This document shows positions 36,712 to 46,945 of a stretch of 64,000 bases of DNA, in pieces. Made by a program: the position numbers and the translations under genes. A model generated the notes under the pieces. That model had not been told where the DNA came from and did not search any database. It saw only the letters and a list, made by a program, of their open reading frames with translations. The stretch's first letter is position 1. The number at the start of each line of letters is the position of its first letter. This stretch comes from Moritella sp. F3 (lineage in GTDB: Bacteria; Pseudomonadota; Gammaproteobacteria; Enterobacterales; Moritellaceae): the NCBI RefSeq assembly GCF_015082335.1, contig NZ_BLRL01000008.1:98203-162202 (forward strand), read 5' to 3'.

Positions 36712-38907
36712 ATGGAACAAAGTAATGTGCTGAAACAGGTTGCTGAACAAGCGGGTATCGCAGATAGCTATACCAACGCTTGGGGCAACAATGAATTAGT
36801 TTCTGATGATACGTTAACCAGCTTATTAGCGGCGCTCGGTTATGACACACAATCTGAACAAACGCTGTTGGCCTCTGCCGATAAAAAACATCAAACACCG
36901 ATTTTAGCGGCGGTAAAAGTCGTTAAAGCAGGCGAATCTATCCACATAGAGTTGAATTTGGGCAGCAGTGCTCGAATCAGTGATTTTAGTTGGCAGCTAA
37001 CCACAGAACAAGGTGAAGTGATTGAAGGTTACTTACAATCACAAATCGTTAGCGATGCCCGTGATAAAGGCGGGGTGCTGACCTTTTCTTTACCGGGTGA
37101 TTTGGCTTTGGGTTATCACCAATTACAGGTATTACGCCGTCGTCGTAAATCGCCGTATGAAATGACGCTTATTGTTGCGCCTAAAGCGTGTTACAAGCAA
37201 CCTGCGATTGAACAGGGCAATAAGTCTTGGGGACCAAGCATTCAGCTGTATACCCTGAAAACCGACCATAACTGGGGTATCGGTGATTTTGGCGATTTGA
37301 AACAGCTGGTGGCTGATATTGCTGCCCGTGGTGGTGACTTTGTTGGCTTAAACCCAATTCATTCTTTATTCCCAGCTAACCCTGAAGGCGCGAGCCCGTA
37401 CAGCCCATCGTCACGTCGCTGGTTAAACTTGTTATACATCGATGTATCTGCAGTACCTGAGTTTGCTTTATGCTCTGCTGCGCAACAGCGTGTTGGTAGC
37501 AATGAATTTCAACAAGATTTACATGCGGTACGTGCAACGGAGTGGGTCGATTACAGCGAAGTATCACGCTTAAAAATGAGTGTGTTACCGCTGCTATTTA
37601 CGGAGTTTCAACAGCGTCACTTAGCGACAAATAGCGCTCGTGCGCAAGCGTTCACTGCGTTTGTAGTCAAAGGCGGTGATAGCTTATTGCATCAAGCAAG
37701 CTTCGATGCATTGCATCAACAACTGCATGATAAAGACGATAGCGTGTGGGGCTGGCAAGTATTTCCTGCTGAGCTACGTGATATTAACAGTGATGCAGTA
37801 CAAACATTTATTAAACAAAACCAGCCTGCCATTCAGCAATATATGTACTTACAGTGGATTGCGAATGAGCAAATCGGCGATGTACAAAAGTTTGCGTTAG
37901 AGCAGGGCATGCACATGGGACTCTACCGCGATCTAGCGGTGGGTGTAGCTGATAGTGGCGCTGAAGTGTGGGCTGATGACGGTACCTTATGTCAAGACGT
38001 TAGCATTGGCGCGCCGCCGGATGTATTAGGGCCTTTAGGGCAGAACTGGGGCTTACCGCCGCTTAACCCTGCGCAGTTAAAAGCGACTGCTTACGATGCC
38101 TTTATTCAATTGTTACGTGCCAACATGCAGCATTGTGGTGCGCTGCGTATCGACCACGTATTAGGTCTATTACGTCTATGGTGGATACCTAAAGGTGAAA
38201 AAGCCACGTCTGGCGCTTACATGTATTATCCAGTGCAAGATATGCTGGCTATTTTGGCGCTAGAAAGCCAACGTCATCAGTGCGCTGTGATTGGTGAAGA
38301 TCTGGGAACTGTGCCTGACGAGATTGTTAGCTTGTTAAGTGAAGCTGGTATTCATTCTTACAAAGTATTCTTTTTTGAAACTGCGGAAGATGGTGGCTAT
38401 TTTTCACCTGCGCATTACCAACCGCAGTCAATGGCAACTTTGTGTACGCACGATATGCCCACATTACGTGGTTTCTGGCATTGTGAAGATCTTAAATTAG
38501 GTCAAACCATCGGATTATATCCAGATCAATCACAGCTTAATGGCCTGTTTGATGATCGTAGCAAGTCGAAACAAGAAATACTGAACAGTGTCTCTTGGCA
38601 TGGTAAATTGGCAGAGTCTGTTGGTCGCAATGCCGATTATGTGCCGATGGATCAAGCGTTGAGTAACAGTCTGCAATTACATTTAGCCGCCGGTTCAAGC
38701 AGTTTGTTGAGCTTACAGCTTGAAGACTGGTTAGCGATGGATAAGCCTGTTAACGTCCCTGGTACGGTGGATGAATACCCGAACTGGCGTCGTAAACTAT
38801 CTACCACATTGGATGACATGTTTAGCTGCCCGAATGTAAATTATCTAGCGTCAGAATTGACAGCTGCACGTGCTAAAGCCAGCGAATGTACAGATGAACT
38901 GGTTTAA
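36712..38907 (+). CDS. malQ: 4-alpha-glucanotransferase (amylomaltase), GH77
   Basis: MalQ disproportionates maltodextrins, releasing glucose and making longer chains for MalP. The 731-residue product has an N-terminal extension typical of enteric MalQ. The GH77 barrel shows SWGPSIQLYTLKTDHNWGIGDFGD, LYRDLAVGV, QNWGLPPLNP, nucleophile region ALRIDHVLGLLRLWWIP, acid region VIGEDLGTVPDEI and CTHDMPTLRGFW. ATG 36712 is preferred over 36700 because GGAGGA (36702-36707) ends just before it. The gap after malP is only 18 bp. Confidence 0.94.
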   Translation: MEQSNVLKQVAEQAGIADSYTNAWGNNELVSDDTLTSLLAALGYDTQSEQTLLASADKKHQTPILAAVKVVKAGESIHIELNLGSSARISDFSWQLTTEQGEVIEGYLQSQIVSDARDKGGVLTFSLPGDLALGYHQLQVLRRRRKSPYEMTLIVAPKACYKQPAIEQGNKSWGPSIQLYTLKTDHNWGIGDFGDLKQLVADIAARGGDFVGLNPIHSLFPANPEGASPYSPSSRRWLNLLYIDVSAVPEFALCSAAQQRVGSNEFQQDLHAVRATEWVDYSEVSRLKMSVLPLLFTEFQQRHLATNSARAQAFTAFVVKGGDSLLHQASFDALHQQLHDKDDSVWGWQVFPAELRDINSDAVQTFIKQNQPAIQQYMYLQWIANEQIGDVQKFALEQGMHMGLYRDLAVGVADSGAEVWADDGTLCQDVSIGAPPDVLGPLGQNWGLPPLNPAQLKATAYDAFIQLLRANMQHCGALRIDHVLGLLRLWWIPKGEKATSGAYMYYPVQDMLAILALESQRHQCAVIGEDLGTVPDEIVSLLSEAGIHSYKVFFFETAEDGGYFSPAHYQPQSMATLCTHDMPTLRGFWHCEDLKLGQTIGLYPDQSQLNGLFDDRSKSKQEILNSVSWHGKLAESVGRNADYVPMDQALSNSLQLHLAAGSSSLLSLQLEDWLAMDKPVNVPGTVDEYPNWRRKLSTTLDDMFSCPNVNYLASELTAARAKASECTDELV

Positions 38908-39003
38908 TTTGTGATAAATTAAACATCATATTAGTTTTAACTAAACAAGGAGTCTGGTTTGCCAGCCTCCTTGTTTTGCTTTAATGAGAAGAAGGATATT
39001 TCA

Positions 39004-40941
39004 ATGCAGGCAACTTCAAAAGCAGCTGTGATCCACAACCTTGAAGCATATTCAGGCTTGATGCCGAGTATGGAAACATTACATACCCCAAAGTTCATGC
39101 ACAAAGAGATGGGCGCGCAGTGTGTTAGCTTTATGCATAACGGCCTACGTGTATCCGGTGTACGCTTTTTAGTATTTGCACCACATGCCAGCAAAGTCAG
39201 TGTCGTGGGTGATTTTAATGACTGGAATACCAATGATCATGCGTTGCGCAAATTAGATGCGGGATTGTGGGGCGTATTTATTGCGGACTTACAGGTTGGC
39301 GAGCGTTATAAATTTGCTATCGTTGACCATGCTGGTAAGAGCTTACCCCATAAAGCCGATCCATGGGGAGCACATGCCGAGCAGTACCCTTCGTTTTCCT
39401 CATTAGTATATCAACAAGATAGTTATCAATGGCAAGATGACGCCTGGCAGCAGCGTGAAATTACCGAAAAGCACAAACAAGCATTATCATTTTATGAATT
39501 GCATGTGGGTTCGTGGTTGCGCAATGATGATGGTGAGTTCTTAACATACAGAGAGTTGGCTGGAAAACTGATCCCGTACTTGCAGAAAATGCATTATACC
39601 CATGTGGAATTGATGCCAATCTCAGAACATCCATTTTATGGTTCTTGGGGTTATCAACCCATCGGCATGTTTGCCCCGACCAGTCGTTTTGGTAATCCTG
39701 ATGACTTTAAGTTTTTTGTCGACCAGTGTCACCAAGCTGGTATTGGCGTGATCATCGATTGGGTACCTGCGCATTTTCCTGAAGATGACCATGGTTTAGC
39801 TAATTTTGATGGCACCCCGTTATTTAACGATCCAGATCCAAAACGTGGTTGGCATCAAGATTGGCACAGTTATATTTATGATTGTGGCCGTGACCATGTA
39901 CAGCGATTTTTAGTATCAAATAGTTTGTATTGGCTAGAGCAGTTTCATGTTGATGGGATCCGCGTTGATGCCGTGGCGTCGATGTTGTACCTAGATTATT
40001 CGCGTAATGATGGTGAGTGGATCCCAAATTGCGATGGCGGCAATCACAACTACGATACCATCAAGGTATTAAAGTGGATGAACGAAGAAGTGTATACCCA
40101 CTTTCCTAATGCCATGACGATTGCAGAAGAATCGACAGCTTATCCGGGTGTCTCTAAACCGACGTTCTTGGGTGGATTAGGCTTTGGTTTTAAATGGAAT
40201 ATGGGCTGGATGCACGATAGCTTGAGCTATATGAAAGAAGAACCGATTAACCGTCAATACCATCACGATACCATCACATTTCCGCTCGTTTATGCGTTTA
40301 GTGAAAACTATGTATTGGCGTTATCACATGATGAAGTGGTGTATGGTAAAGGCTCATTACTGGGTAAAATGCCGGGTGATGAATGGCAGAAATTTGCTAA
40401 TTTACGGGCTTATACCGGTTATATGTACGGCCAACCAGGTAAAAAGCTCAACTTTATGGGCGCTGAATTAGGTCAATTAGCAGAGTGGAACCATGATGCG
40501 CAACTTGATTGGGGTGTATTGGCGAATCCAAATAATGCTGGTGTTCAACGTTTAACGGCAGATTTAAATCACTTGTATCAGACGCAAACAGCCTTATATG
40601 AATTGGATTGTGATCCTGCTGGTTTTGAGTGGCGCTTACAAGACAATAAATCTGAAAGTGTTCTCGCGCATGAACGTATTAGTGATAATGGCGAACGTAT
40701 CTTGGTGATCAGTAACTTCACGCCGATCCCAAGAGATAATTTCCGCCTAGGGATCCCGAATGCTGGTCGCTATGAGCTGTTATTAAACACTGATGCAGCA
40801 TGTTATGCGGGCAGTAATTATCCACTGGTTAGCAGTGCTGATAGTGAGAAAGTACAGAGTCAGGGATTAACTGATTCAGTGCGATTAACACTACCACCGC
40901 TATCGACGGTATTTTATCGTTGGCTGCCAGCTAAACTATAA
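39004..40941 (+). CDS. glgB: 1,4-alpha-glucan branching enzyme, GH13
   Basis: GlgB introduces alpha-1,6 branches. The 645-residue protein has a CBM48 domain ([26 protein letters not shown]) and a GH13 barrel with [26 protein letters not shown] and [17 protein letters not shown]. The nucleophile region is [16 protein letters not shown], the acid region is [11 protein letters not shown], and the third carboxylate is in [13 protein letters not shown]. It is shorter than E. coli GlgB (728) because the extra N-terminal domain is absent. ATG 39004 (MQATSK) has AAGGA upstream; an earlier TTG lacks support. It follows malQ by 96 bp, and no glgC or glgA is nearby. Confidence 0.93.
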   Translation: MQATSKAAVIHNLEAYSGLMPSMETLHTPKFMHKEMGAQCVSFMHNGLRVSGVRFLVFAPHASKVSVVGDFNDWNTNDHALRKLDAGLWGVFIADLQVGERYKFAIVDHAGKSLPHKADPWGAHAEQYPSFSSLVYQQDSYQWQDDAWQQREITEKHKQALSFYELHVGSWLRNDDGEFLTYRELAGKLIPYLQKMHYTHVELMPISEHPFYGSWGYQPIGMFAPTSRFGNPDDFKFFVDQCHQAGIGVIIDWVPAHFPEDDHGLANFDGTPLFNDPDPKRGWHQDWHSYIYDCGRDHVQRFLVSNSLYWLEQFHVDGIRVDAVASMLYLDYSRNDGEWIPNCDGGNHNYDTIKVLKWMNEEVYTHFPNAMTIAEESTAYPGVSKPTFLGGLGFGFKWNMGWMHDSLSYMKEEPINRQYHHDTITFPLVYAFSENYVLALSHDEVVYGKGSLLGKMPGDEWQKFANLRAYTGYMYGQPGKKLNFMGAELGQLAEWNHDAQLDWGVLANPNNAGVQRLTADLNHLYQTQTALYELDCDPAGFEWRLQDNKSESVLAHERISDNGERILVISNFTPIPRDNFRLGIPNAGRYELLLNTDAACYAGSNYPLVSSADSEKVQSQGLTDSVRLTLPPLSTVFYRWLPAKL

Positions 40942-40965
40942 ACTACTGAATCATTCTTATCGAAT

Positions 40966-40990
40966 AAACCAGCCTAGTGCTGGTTTTTTT
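40966..40990. terminator. Terminator after glgB
   Basis: AACCAGC (40967-40973) pairs with GCTGGTT (40979-40985), loop CTAGT, followed by seven T. It separates glgB from the convergent HupE-like gene. Confidence 0.88.
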
Positions 40991-41027
40991 GTTGCTGAAG
41001 AGGCCTGCGTTATCATCGATATTATCT

Positions 41028-42071
41028 TTAACCCCAAAAAATCATCACCCGTTCAATCATCCAGAATGTCGTGATGCCACCAACCGCGTAAGCTATCGGT
41101 TTCTCTAACCAAGTGAATCTTTCCACTGAATGGGTTATAGCGCCTTGCGGATTTTGCCAATAAAATAAGTGCTGCATTGCTTTTAGCAACGAGGCCGCAA
41201 TCCACACTATCGACATCACTACGCTCACAAATGCTATTTGGCCAACCTCAACACCGATATTGAATGCTAGCAGCGCCGCAGGGATTTCTGTTTGTGGTAG
41301 GCCGATATCGCCCAGCGCCGCAGCAAAGCCAAAACCGTGTAATAGGCCAAACGTAGCAGATACCAAAATGGGATAACGCCAAGTTAAAGTATCACGTCGT
41401 GGTTGTACTATCTCCCTAGCCAGGAATACGATTGAAAGGGCAATAACCGCCTCGACGGGTGGGACGGGAACCTGTATTAACGCCAGTGCAGCCAGTGTCA
41501 GAGTGATGGAGTGGGCAATGCTAAACCCTGTAATGGTGAGTAATATTCGCCGCCATGAACCAGCGATAAAAATAAGGCAAGCCACAAGTAATAGATGGTC
41601 AATACCTTGCCAGATATGCTCGGCACCGAAAACTAAATAGGTTTTAGCTACGTCCCAGCCGTCTGGCGTACTGGTTACTACAAATGTCGGGGCGGAGGGC
41701 GTTAACCGTACTACGTCAGTGGAACTATCAAGTCGGTGGATGCGTACGAGTACTTCGCTGGATATGGTTGTTAATCCGGCGATGGTAATGGCTGTTCCGG
41801 CCAGTCCGCCACGGCGACTAATAATCGAGCGTTCAATGAATGCGCCAGCAACAATAGTGCGACGGATCGGCTTGAGTCTTTTTATGTCATTGGCAAAAAT
41901 TAGCTGCAGCGGCGATTTTTTATCCAAACCGCGGGTAGGCACTTTCCATAGTACGACGTAATCTTCGCTATTGCGTTGTTGCAGTTCAAGATAAGCGGGG
42001 CGGTATTCATCGGCATAGACAGTTACGATAGAAAGCAGTAATAACATGATACTGCAAAGGTATTTTTTCAT
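41028..42071 (-). CDS. HupE/UreJ-like integral membrane protein
   Basis: This 347-residue protein has a signal-like N terminus (MKKYLCSIMLLLLSIVTVYA) and a soluble part of about 150 residues. A HupE/UreJ-type membrane domain follows with FGAEHIWQGIDHLLLVACLIF, FSIAHSITLTLAAL, FGLLHGFGFAAALGDIGLP and FNIGVEVGQIAFV. The His/Asp residues in HIWQGIDH, SIAHS and GLLHGFGF are the likely metal-binding positions. HupE relatives are nickel/cobalt permeases or accessory proteins of metal enzymes. The start overlaps the isomerase stop by 4 bp (ATGA). Substrate metal is unknown. Confidence 0.82.
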   Translation of the reverse strand: MKKYLCSIMLLLLSIVTVYADEYRPAYLELQQRNSEDYVVLWKVPTRGLDKKSPLQLIFANDIKRLKPIRRTIVAGAFIERSIISRRGGLAGTAITIAGLTTISSEVLVRIHRLDSSTDVVRLTPSAPTFVVTSTPDGWDVAKTYLVFGAEHIWQGIDHLLLVACLIFIAGSWRRILLTITGFSIAHSITLTLAALALIQVPVPPVEAVIALSIVFLAREIVQPRRDTLTWRYPILVSATFGLLHGFGFAAALGDIGLPQTEIPAALLAFNIGVEVGQIAFVSVVMSIVWIAASLLKAMQHLFYWQNPQGAITHSVERFTWLEKPIAYAVGGITTFWMIERVMIFWG

Positions 42072-42967
42072 AACGATAGCTTACTCATATAAAGTTGTAT
42101 CGAACTCTGGCTATCACTCTTTACATCACTATCAGTGCTTACATAATCGGGTACTGTTACCTTATAGTTTTTACGTAGACGCTCATAAACAACCTTGTTA
42201 GCCAGTTGACGTTGTTGCGATGTCCAGTCGCGAACGACCTGTTTACGTACGGCATTAAGACTGAGAGGTTTTCCATCAATACGCTCGTCGATACGTACCA
42301 AGTGCCAACCAAAACCTGATGTTATTGGTCCTTGCCAATTGCCGATCGGCATCTCGCGTAGAGATTGCAAAAATGGATGGCCTAATGCGCGTTCAACCTC
42401 GGTTGCTGGCATGCGCTCAAATCGATGACTGAGCATTAACGGATCGCCCAAAGTATCGGCATTGCTATCGTTGCTGTTGAGTATGGTTAATAGTTTAAGC
42501 ACTTCACTTTGTGCATTTTCACCTTGGTTGCTGGCGTTAATATAAACCTGGCGAAAGCTAAAGCGTGATGGCTGGCGATAGTTTTCTTGATGCGCAGCCA
42601 GATAGGTGAGTAGTTGCTGCTCCTCGGGTTTGTCCGCTGTGGCTATATCTTCGGATAAGAACTGCAACTTCTGCACCAAACGCCGTTTAATCATTGGATC
42701 GTCACGATCTAACCCGAGTGCTAATGCTTCTCGATAAAGCACTTCTTCGCGCACATAGTGTTGGATCAAGCCCTGCCGCTCACTATCATTTGGCGGACGT
42801 TGCCAACGCTTTTCAAAACCCATTGTTAGTACTTGGATATGACCTGCGGTGACGACTATCTCTGCATCTGCGGTTAACGGATCATCAGCTACCAGCTGAA
42901 ATAGCGCGAATATCGCAGCTCCAATCAATAGAAATGCTAACAAGGGTTCTTTAAATACTTGCTTCAT
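42068..42967 (-). CDS. Periplasmic parvulin-type peptidyl-prolyl isomerase
   Basis: This 299-residue membrane-anchored protein has an N-terminal hydrophobic segment (FKEPLLAFLLIGAAIFALFQLV) and a SurA/PrsA-like helical region (YVREEVLYREALALGLDRDDPMIKRRLVQKL). The parvulin domain is partly recognisable: FSFRQVYIN, LGHPFLQSLREMPIGNWQGPITSGFGWHLVRIDER. It probably assists folding of the exported DUF3604 protein encoded 20 bp upstream, and it overlaps the HupE-like gene. Catalytic efficiency is not inferable. Confidence 0.82.
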   Translation of the reverse strand: MKQVFKEPLLAFLLIGAAIFALFQLVADDPLTADAEIVVTAGHIQVLTMGFEKRWQRPPNDSERQGLIQHYVREEVLYREALALGLDRDDPMIKRRLVQKLQFLSEDIATADKPEEQQLLTYLAAHQENYRQPSRFSFRQVYINASNQGENAQSEVLKLLTILNSNDSNADTLGDPLMLSHRFERMPATEVERALGHPFLQSLREMPIGNWQGPITSGFGWHLVRIDERIDGKPLSLNAVRKQVVRDWTSQQRQLANKVVYERLRKNYKVTVPDYVSTDSDVKSDSQSSIQLYMSKLSL

Positions 42968-42987
42968 TATGCTGTTTACCGTCCTAT

Positions 42988-44946
42988 TTAATTAACCGGC
43001 GTAAACCAGATCGGTGAGGTATAAGCGCGTTCTGTGGTGATCATCGGCACTTCCGCTGGCATTTTTAGGTTATAAAACTCAGCCTCGTAAGCGGTCCAGC
43101 GAGGGGTGGGGATCTCGATAACCCGAGCATAGTAAAATGCACTTTGTTTGGCATCAAAATTGGGATCTTGCCAAACAGTGATGAGTTCCGGTTCGCCGAT
43201 TGAATTAGTCCAGGTTGCACTGGCGATATCGACCGTGTTACCAACCGCTGGCAGTTTACCTTTCGTATCCGCTTTGCGATCATCAGACCAAACTACATTA
43301 TAAACTTGTTCGTGCAGCCCGCCTTTGTTATCCAGCCAGCCCTTGATAATTTGAATTCGATCAAGATTACCGCTGAGAGGATCTTTTAATGCCGCGACCA
43401 GAAACGTCGGTGCTTTTTTACCTTTCGGTTGCGAGGTCAGATTAGCGCCCATCGGCACCCCTTTGGCATAACCCACTCTGGCAGGTTGGCGGTCGCTAGC
43501 ATCTTTTATATCAAAGTCCCAACCACCAAAGAAGCGCACCACCATGCGACTGCCGGTGGTCGCATAGGTTTCTTTGCGTTGCATGGCGTCGAAGATAGAG
43601 GCGCGGGTATTTTCATTAGCCCATACCGCCGCCCAGCCTGATGCTGCAGGCGCATAACCCTTGTATTCACCTTTAGCTACTTTGGCCATAGGGTGTAAGT
43701 AGCGGTCTTTGCTCGGTTCGCCACCGGAGTGTTTACCGAAAAAGTTATCTTCCTGAGCGGTGGCTAAACCAGTATGGCTGTCGGTGGATCCGATCAAACC
43801 AAATTTGTAAGGGTTAGTGCCGAATTTGTCCTCTAGTTGTAATCCGGTTTTCAATGCCGAACGCGCATATTCGCCTTTTAACATTGCTTTCTTTTTCAAT
43901 GCACTGATATCGAGATTACCAATATCCCAAGTTTCATAGTCGGCGAACTCATCATTGGTTGACAGGTAGGGGTGGGTTTCACCGTCGCCTTTAATTTGGG
44001 TTACTTCATATAATCGTTCTCGTTTGGCTCGGGTTTCAACGTATTCTTTGTCGAGTTCAATGCCTTTAAATGTGGTGGTTTCTGGGAACATAATACCGTT
44101 ACTCAGATTACCATTATGGGCAATGGCTAATACTTGACCCGCAGTTTTTTCTTCGTAACGATCCATCCAATGCCATAGGTCAACCGGGTTATTACTGCCA
44201 AGGGGTGGGGTAGCGGTAAACGGCTCTAACAGTTTGGCGCGATCGGCATTATCTCGATACATAATTACGCGGTGCAAGTTATTACCTTTATCCAGCGAGG
44301 TCCATTCGTAACCGATGAAAGCCGTAAAGTGACCGGGGTCGTTAGCATCCTCGGCTGCATCTATAATACCATCCCAGGTGTTACGATAGAGGCTGGTACC
44401 TGGTAATGACATTAGTTCTGCCGGGAATTTACCCTGAGAAAAAAGGCCAATAATATCTGCTGCTGCTTTAACCCCTTCCTGACCGCCAGCTTTAATCATG
44501 GCATTCCATTCACGGCCTTTTTCGCTTGCCATTACAAAGGGCGCTCCAGACTGTAATTCAGGGTACAGACCCATGTTGTCGGAGTGATCGGCAACCACTA
44601 AAAAATCCAACGGTCGCGATAATCTGACCGGCTGACCGGTTGATGAGATCACTTCTTTACCTTTGGCAAAGAGATAAGCATCAGCTGGCAGTAGCGAGGC
44701 GCCAAACGTGCCAGCGTCAAATGAAATTGCGGTATGTAAATGGGTGTCGCCCCACAGCGGTCTATCCGGAAAGTTACGTTGTGCATAGGGGGAGTAGGTT
44801 GCTTTTTTACCCGCAGAGAACATTGAGGAAGTGTCTTCACTAACAATACCGCCGCTGCCTGCTGAGTTAGCTATTGGGCTGAACGCAAGTGTGGTGATAG
44901 CAATGGATGCAATGGTGGATTTTTTAAAAGTTGTAGGGATTAGCAT
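42988..44946 (-). CDS. DUF3604 exported protein, PHP-like fold
   Basis: This 652-residue protein has a signal peptide (FKKSTIASIAITTLAFSPIANS). A metal-dependent hydrolase-like core starts with WGDTHLHTAISFDAG, followed by FLVVADHSDNMGLYPEL, FIGYEWTS, NLHRVIMYRDN, LAIAHNGNLSNGIMFP and FGLIGSTDSHTGLATAQEDNFFGKH. These His/Asp motifs are PHP-like and consistent with a metal site. DUF3604 proteins are widespread in marine bacteria without an assigned substrate. ATG 44946 has AGGA six bases upstream; an earlier ATG at 44991 is unsupported. First gene of a three-gene operon. Confidence 0.85.
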   Translation of the reverse strand: MLIPTTFKKSTIASIAITTLAFSPIANSAGSGGIVSEDTSSMFSAGKKATYSPYAQRNFPDRPLWGDTHLHTAISFDAGTFGASLLPADAYLFAKGKEVISSTGQPVRLSRPLDFLVVADHSDNMGLYPELQSGAPFVMASEKGREWNAMIKAGGQEGVKAAADIIGLFSQGKFPAELMSLPGTSLYRNTWDGIIDAAEDANDPGHFTAFIGYEWTSLDKGNNLHRVIMYRDNADRAKLLEPFTATPPLGSNNPVDLWHWMDRYEEKTAGQVLAIAHNGNLSNGIMFPETTTFKGIELDKEYVETRAKRERLYEVTQIKGDGETHPYLSTNDEFADYETWDIGNLDISALKKKAMLKGEYARSALKTGLQLEDKFGTNPYKFGLIGSTDSHTGLATAQEDNFFGKHSGGEPSKDRYLHPMAKVAKGEYKGYAPAASGWAAVWANENTRASIFDAMQRKETYATTGSRMVVRFFGGWDFDIKDASDRQPARVGYAKGVPMGANLTSQPKGKKAPTFLVAALKDPLSGNLDRIQIIKGWLDNKGGLHEQVYNVVWSDDRKADTKGKLPAVGNTVDIASATWTNSIGEPELITVWQDPNFDAKQSAFYYARVIEIPTPRWTAYEAEFYNLKMPAEVPMITTERAYTSPIWFTPVN

Positions 44947-45181
44947 AGGTTGTCCTGTTTTTAACTTACTTATAGAGTGAGGTAAGTGCACAGCTTTGTC
45001 TGAGTGTAGTTGAGAATGTCATAATAATATTGTGGGCTAGACCTAAAATGGTCAAAAAATATAAAAACATGGCGCAGTGCACGGCCCTACCCATTAAGGG
45101 TTGATTACTTAGTGGGTAGGTGTAAGTTGATGACGTTAATAACAAAACCTATTAATTTCATAACATGGATGACTATTTAAA

Positions 45182-46651
45182 ATGCTGATATTCTTCATTT
45201 GTATTGCACTACTGCTGCTCGCTTACAGGTTCTACAGTCCGTTTGTAGAACGTCAAGCGGGTATCGACCCACTTGCTAAAACTCCGCAAACACGCTTTGC
45301 AGATGGTGTGGATTATGTTCCCGTTCACCCAGTTAAAGCCTTCCTAATTCAATTTCTTAATATTGCTGGCGTAGGCCCCATTTTTGGACCTATCTTAGGT
45401 GCTTTATATGGTCCGATAGCATTAGTGTGGATCGTATTAGGTAATATTATTGGTGGTGCCGTACATGATTATTATTCTGGTGTACTGAGTATTAAAGAAG
45501 ACGGTAAAAGTTTACCTGAGATCGCTGGGCATTATTTTAATATCTACTTCAAAGGGGTGATGCTGGTATTTACTGCCATGTTGTTATTCTTTGTTGGTGT
45601 GGTTTTTATTATGAGCCCTGCAGGTTTGCTAAGTAATTTAGAATATTTCGAAGGCACCTTTTTGGCGAATAATGTGTTTTGGGTATTAGTGATCTTAGGC
45701 TATTACTTCTTAGCAACTATGTTACCGATTGATAAAATTATTACTAAATTGTACCCAATATTTGGTTTGTTAATGATTGTGATGACAGTGTCTATGGCTG
45801 TGGCGTTAATATTTTCAGCACCGCAGTTACCTGAAATGGGTGATATATTTGCTTATTTTGATCACAGTCATTACAACAACGATTTGTTAGAGCCCAACCC
45901 AGATGGATTACCGGTTTGGCCGTTACTGTTTGTGACGATTACTTGTGGTGCCATTAGTGGTTTTCATTCAACGCAAGCCCCGATCATGGCGCGTTGTTTA
46001 ACTAATGAAAAATATGTTCGCCCTGTTTATTATGGCGCGATGATGTGTGAAGGTATTGTGGCTTGTGTATGGGCGTTAGCCGGTATTGCGGCATTCCCTG
46101 GTGGATATGTTGAGCTAAAAGCGATTCTTGATGCGGGTGGTCCAGGTTTAGTGGTTAACCAAGTTGCGACCACTTACCTTGGCGCTGCTGGTGGCATTAT
46201 GGCAATTATCGCCGTGGCTATTTTCCCAATTACATCTGGCGACACAGCCTTTCGTTCGCTGCGTTTAACCATTATTGATGCCTTTAAAATACCACAAAGT
46301 ATGCGTAACCGTTTATTGGTGGCAATCCCAATCTTAGTGATTGCTTATTTCATGACTAAAATTGATTTCTCATTGATTTGGCGCTATTTCGCATTCTCAA
46401 ACATGCTGCTTTCTACCAGCGTATTATGGTTAGCGACTAAGTACTTATTTGATCGCGGTGCGTTCCATTGGATCGTGAGTTTACCTGCGGTTATCGGTAC
46501 CAGTATTACCGTATCTTACATTATGACGGCCGGTATTGGTCTTGGCTTACCGCAAGAAATGAGTCAGCCAGCGGGTGTGGCGGTTGGTGTCATGGGGCTA
46601 ATCGCCTTGATCTTCGTGCATACTAAACGTAAAACGATACTAGCAAACTAA
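45182..46651 (+). CDS. CstA-family transporter (carbon starvation protein A-like)
   Basis: This 489-residue polytopic inner-membrane protein is the short form of CstA (E. coli CstA is about 700). Landmarks are HPVKAFLIQFLNIAGVGPIFGPILGALYGP near residue 50, WIVLGNIIGGAVHDYYSG, GFHSTQAPIMARCL and FPITSGDTAFRSLR. Known members import pyruvate or peptides. It is transcribed divergently from the DUF3604 operon and ends at a strong terminator. Substrate is not predictable. Confidence 0.88.
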   Translation: MLIFFICIALLLLAYRFYSPFVERQAGIDPLAKTPQTRFADGVDYVPVHPVKAFLIQFLNIAGVGPIFGPILGALYGPIALVWIVLGNIIGGAVHDYYSGVLSIKEDGKSLPEIAGHYFNIYFKGVMLVFTAMLLFFVGVVFIMSPAGLLSNLEYFEGTFLANNVFWVLVILGYYFLATMLPIDKIITKLYPIFGLLMIVMTVSMAVALIFSAPQLPEMGDIFAYFDHSHYNNDLLEPNPDGLPVWPLLFVTITCGAISGFHSTQAPIMARCLTNEKYVRPVYYGAMMCEGIVACVWALAGIAAFPGGYVELKAILDAGGPGLVVNQVATTYLGAAGGIMAIIAVAIFPITSGDTAFRSLRLTIIDAFKIPQSMRNRLLVAIPILVIAYFMTKIDFSLIWRYFAFSNMLLSTSVLWLATKYLFDRGAFHWIVSLPAVIGTSITVSYIMTAGIGLGLPQEMSQPAGVAVGVMGLIALIFVHTKRKTILAN

Positions 46652-46676
46652 GTTATATTTTAGTTTTCATGATCAT

Positions 46677-46702
46677 AAAGGCTACATTTTGTAGCCTTTT
46701 TT
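46677..46702 (+). terminator. Terminator of the CstA-family gene
   Basis: AAAGGCTAC (46677-46685) pairs with GTAGCCTTT (46691-46699), loop ATTTT, followed by T-rich sequence. Confidence 0.9.
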
Positions 46703-46729
46703 GTTTTTTAAATTTGGTGATTATGCTAA

Positions 46730-46945
46730 ATGGCAATCGTCGATGACACTGAAAGTTTAATCAACAACGCAGCACGCTTTATTACTCAAGGTTATATTCA
46801 GGTTTTAATTTCCACAGATACGATTAGTGTCGTGGATACAGCTTGTGGCTTACAAGGTGGCAATGACAGCGACCATGGATTAGGCCTGTTAATCGTAAAT
46901 CGGTTATGTACGAGTTACGTTTGGTCATTTTCGTTAGCGACTTGA
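46730..46945 (+). pseudogene. Relic of a histidine-kinase ATPase domain
   Basis: The 71-residue frame carries the tail of a HATPase_c domain and nothing else. ESLINNAARFITQGYIQVLI resembles the N-box end, VVDTACGLQGG the G1 box, and DHGLGLLIVNRLCTSYVW the G2 box and following helix. A normal kinase would have about 200-400 residues before this and a longer G1-G2 spacing. No upstream dimerisation domain is present, since the CstA terminator lies 30 bp before. I interpret it as a decayed kinase gene; it could still be expressed as a small protein. Confidence 0.55.
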
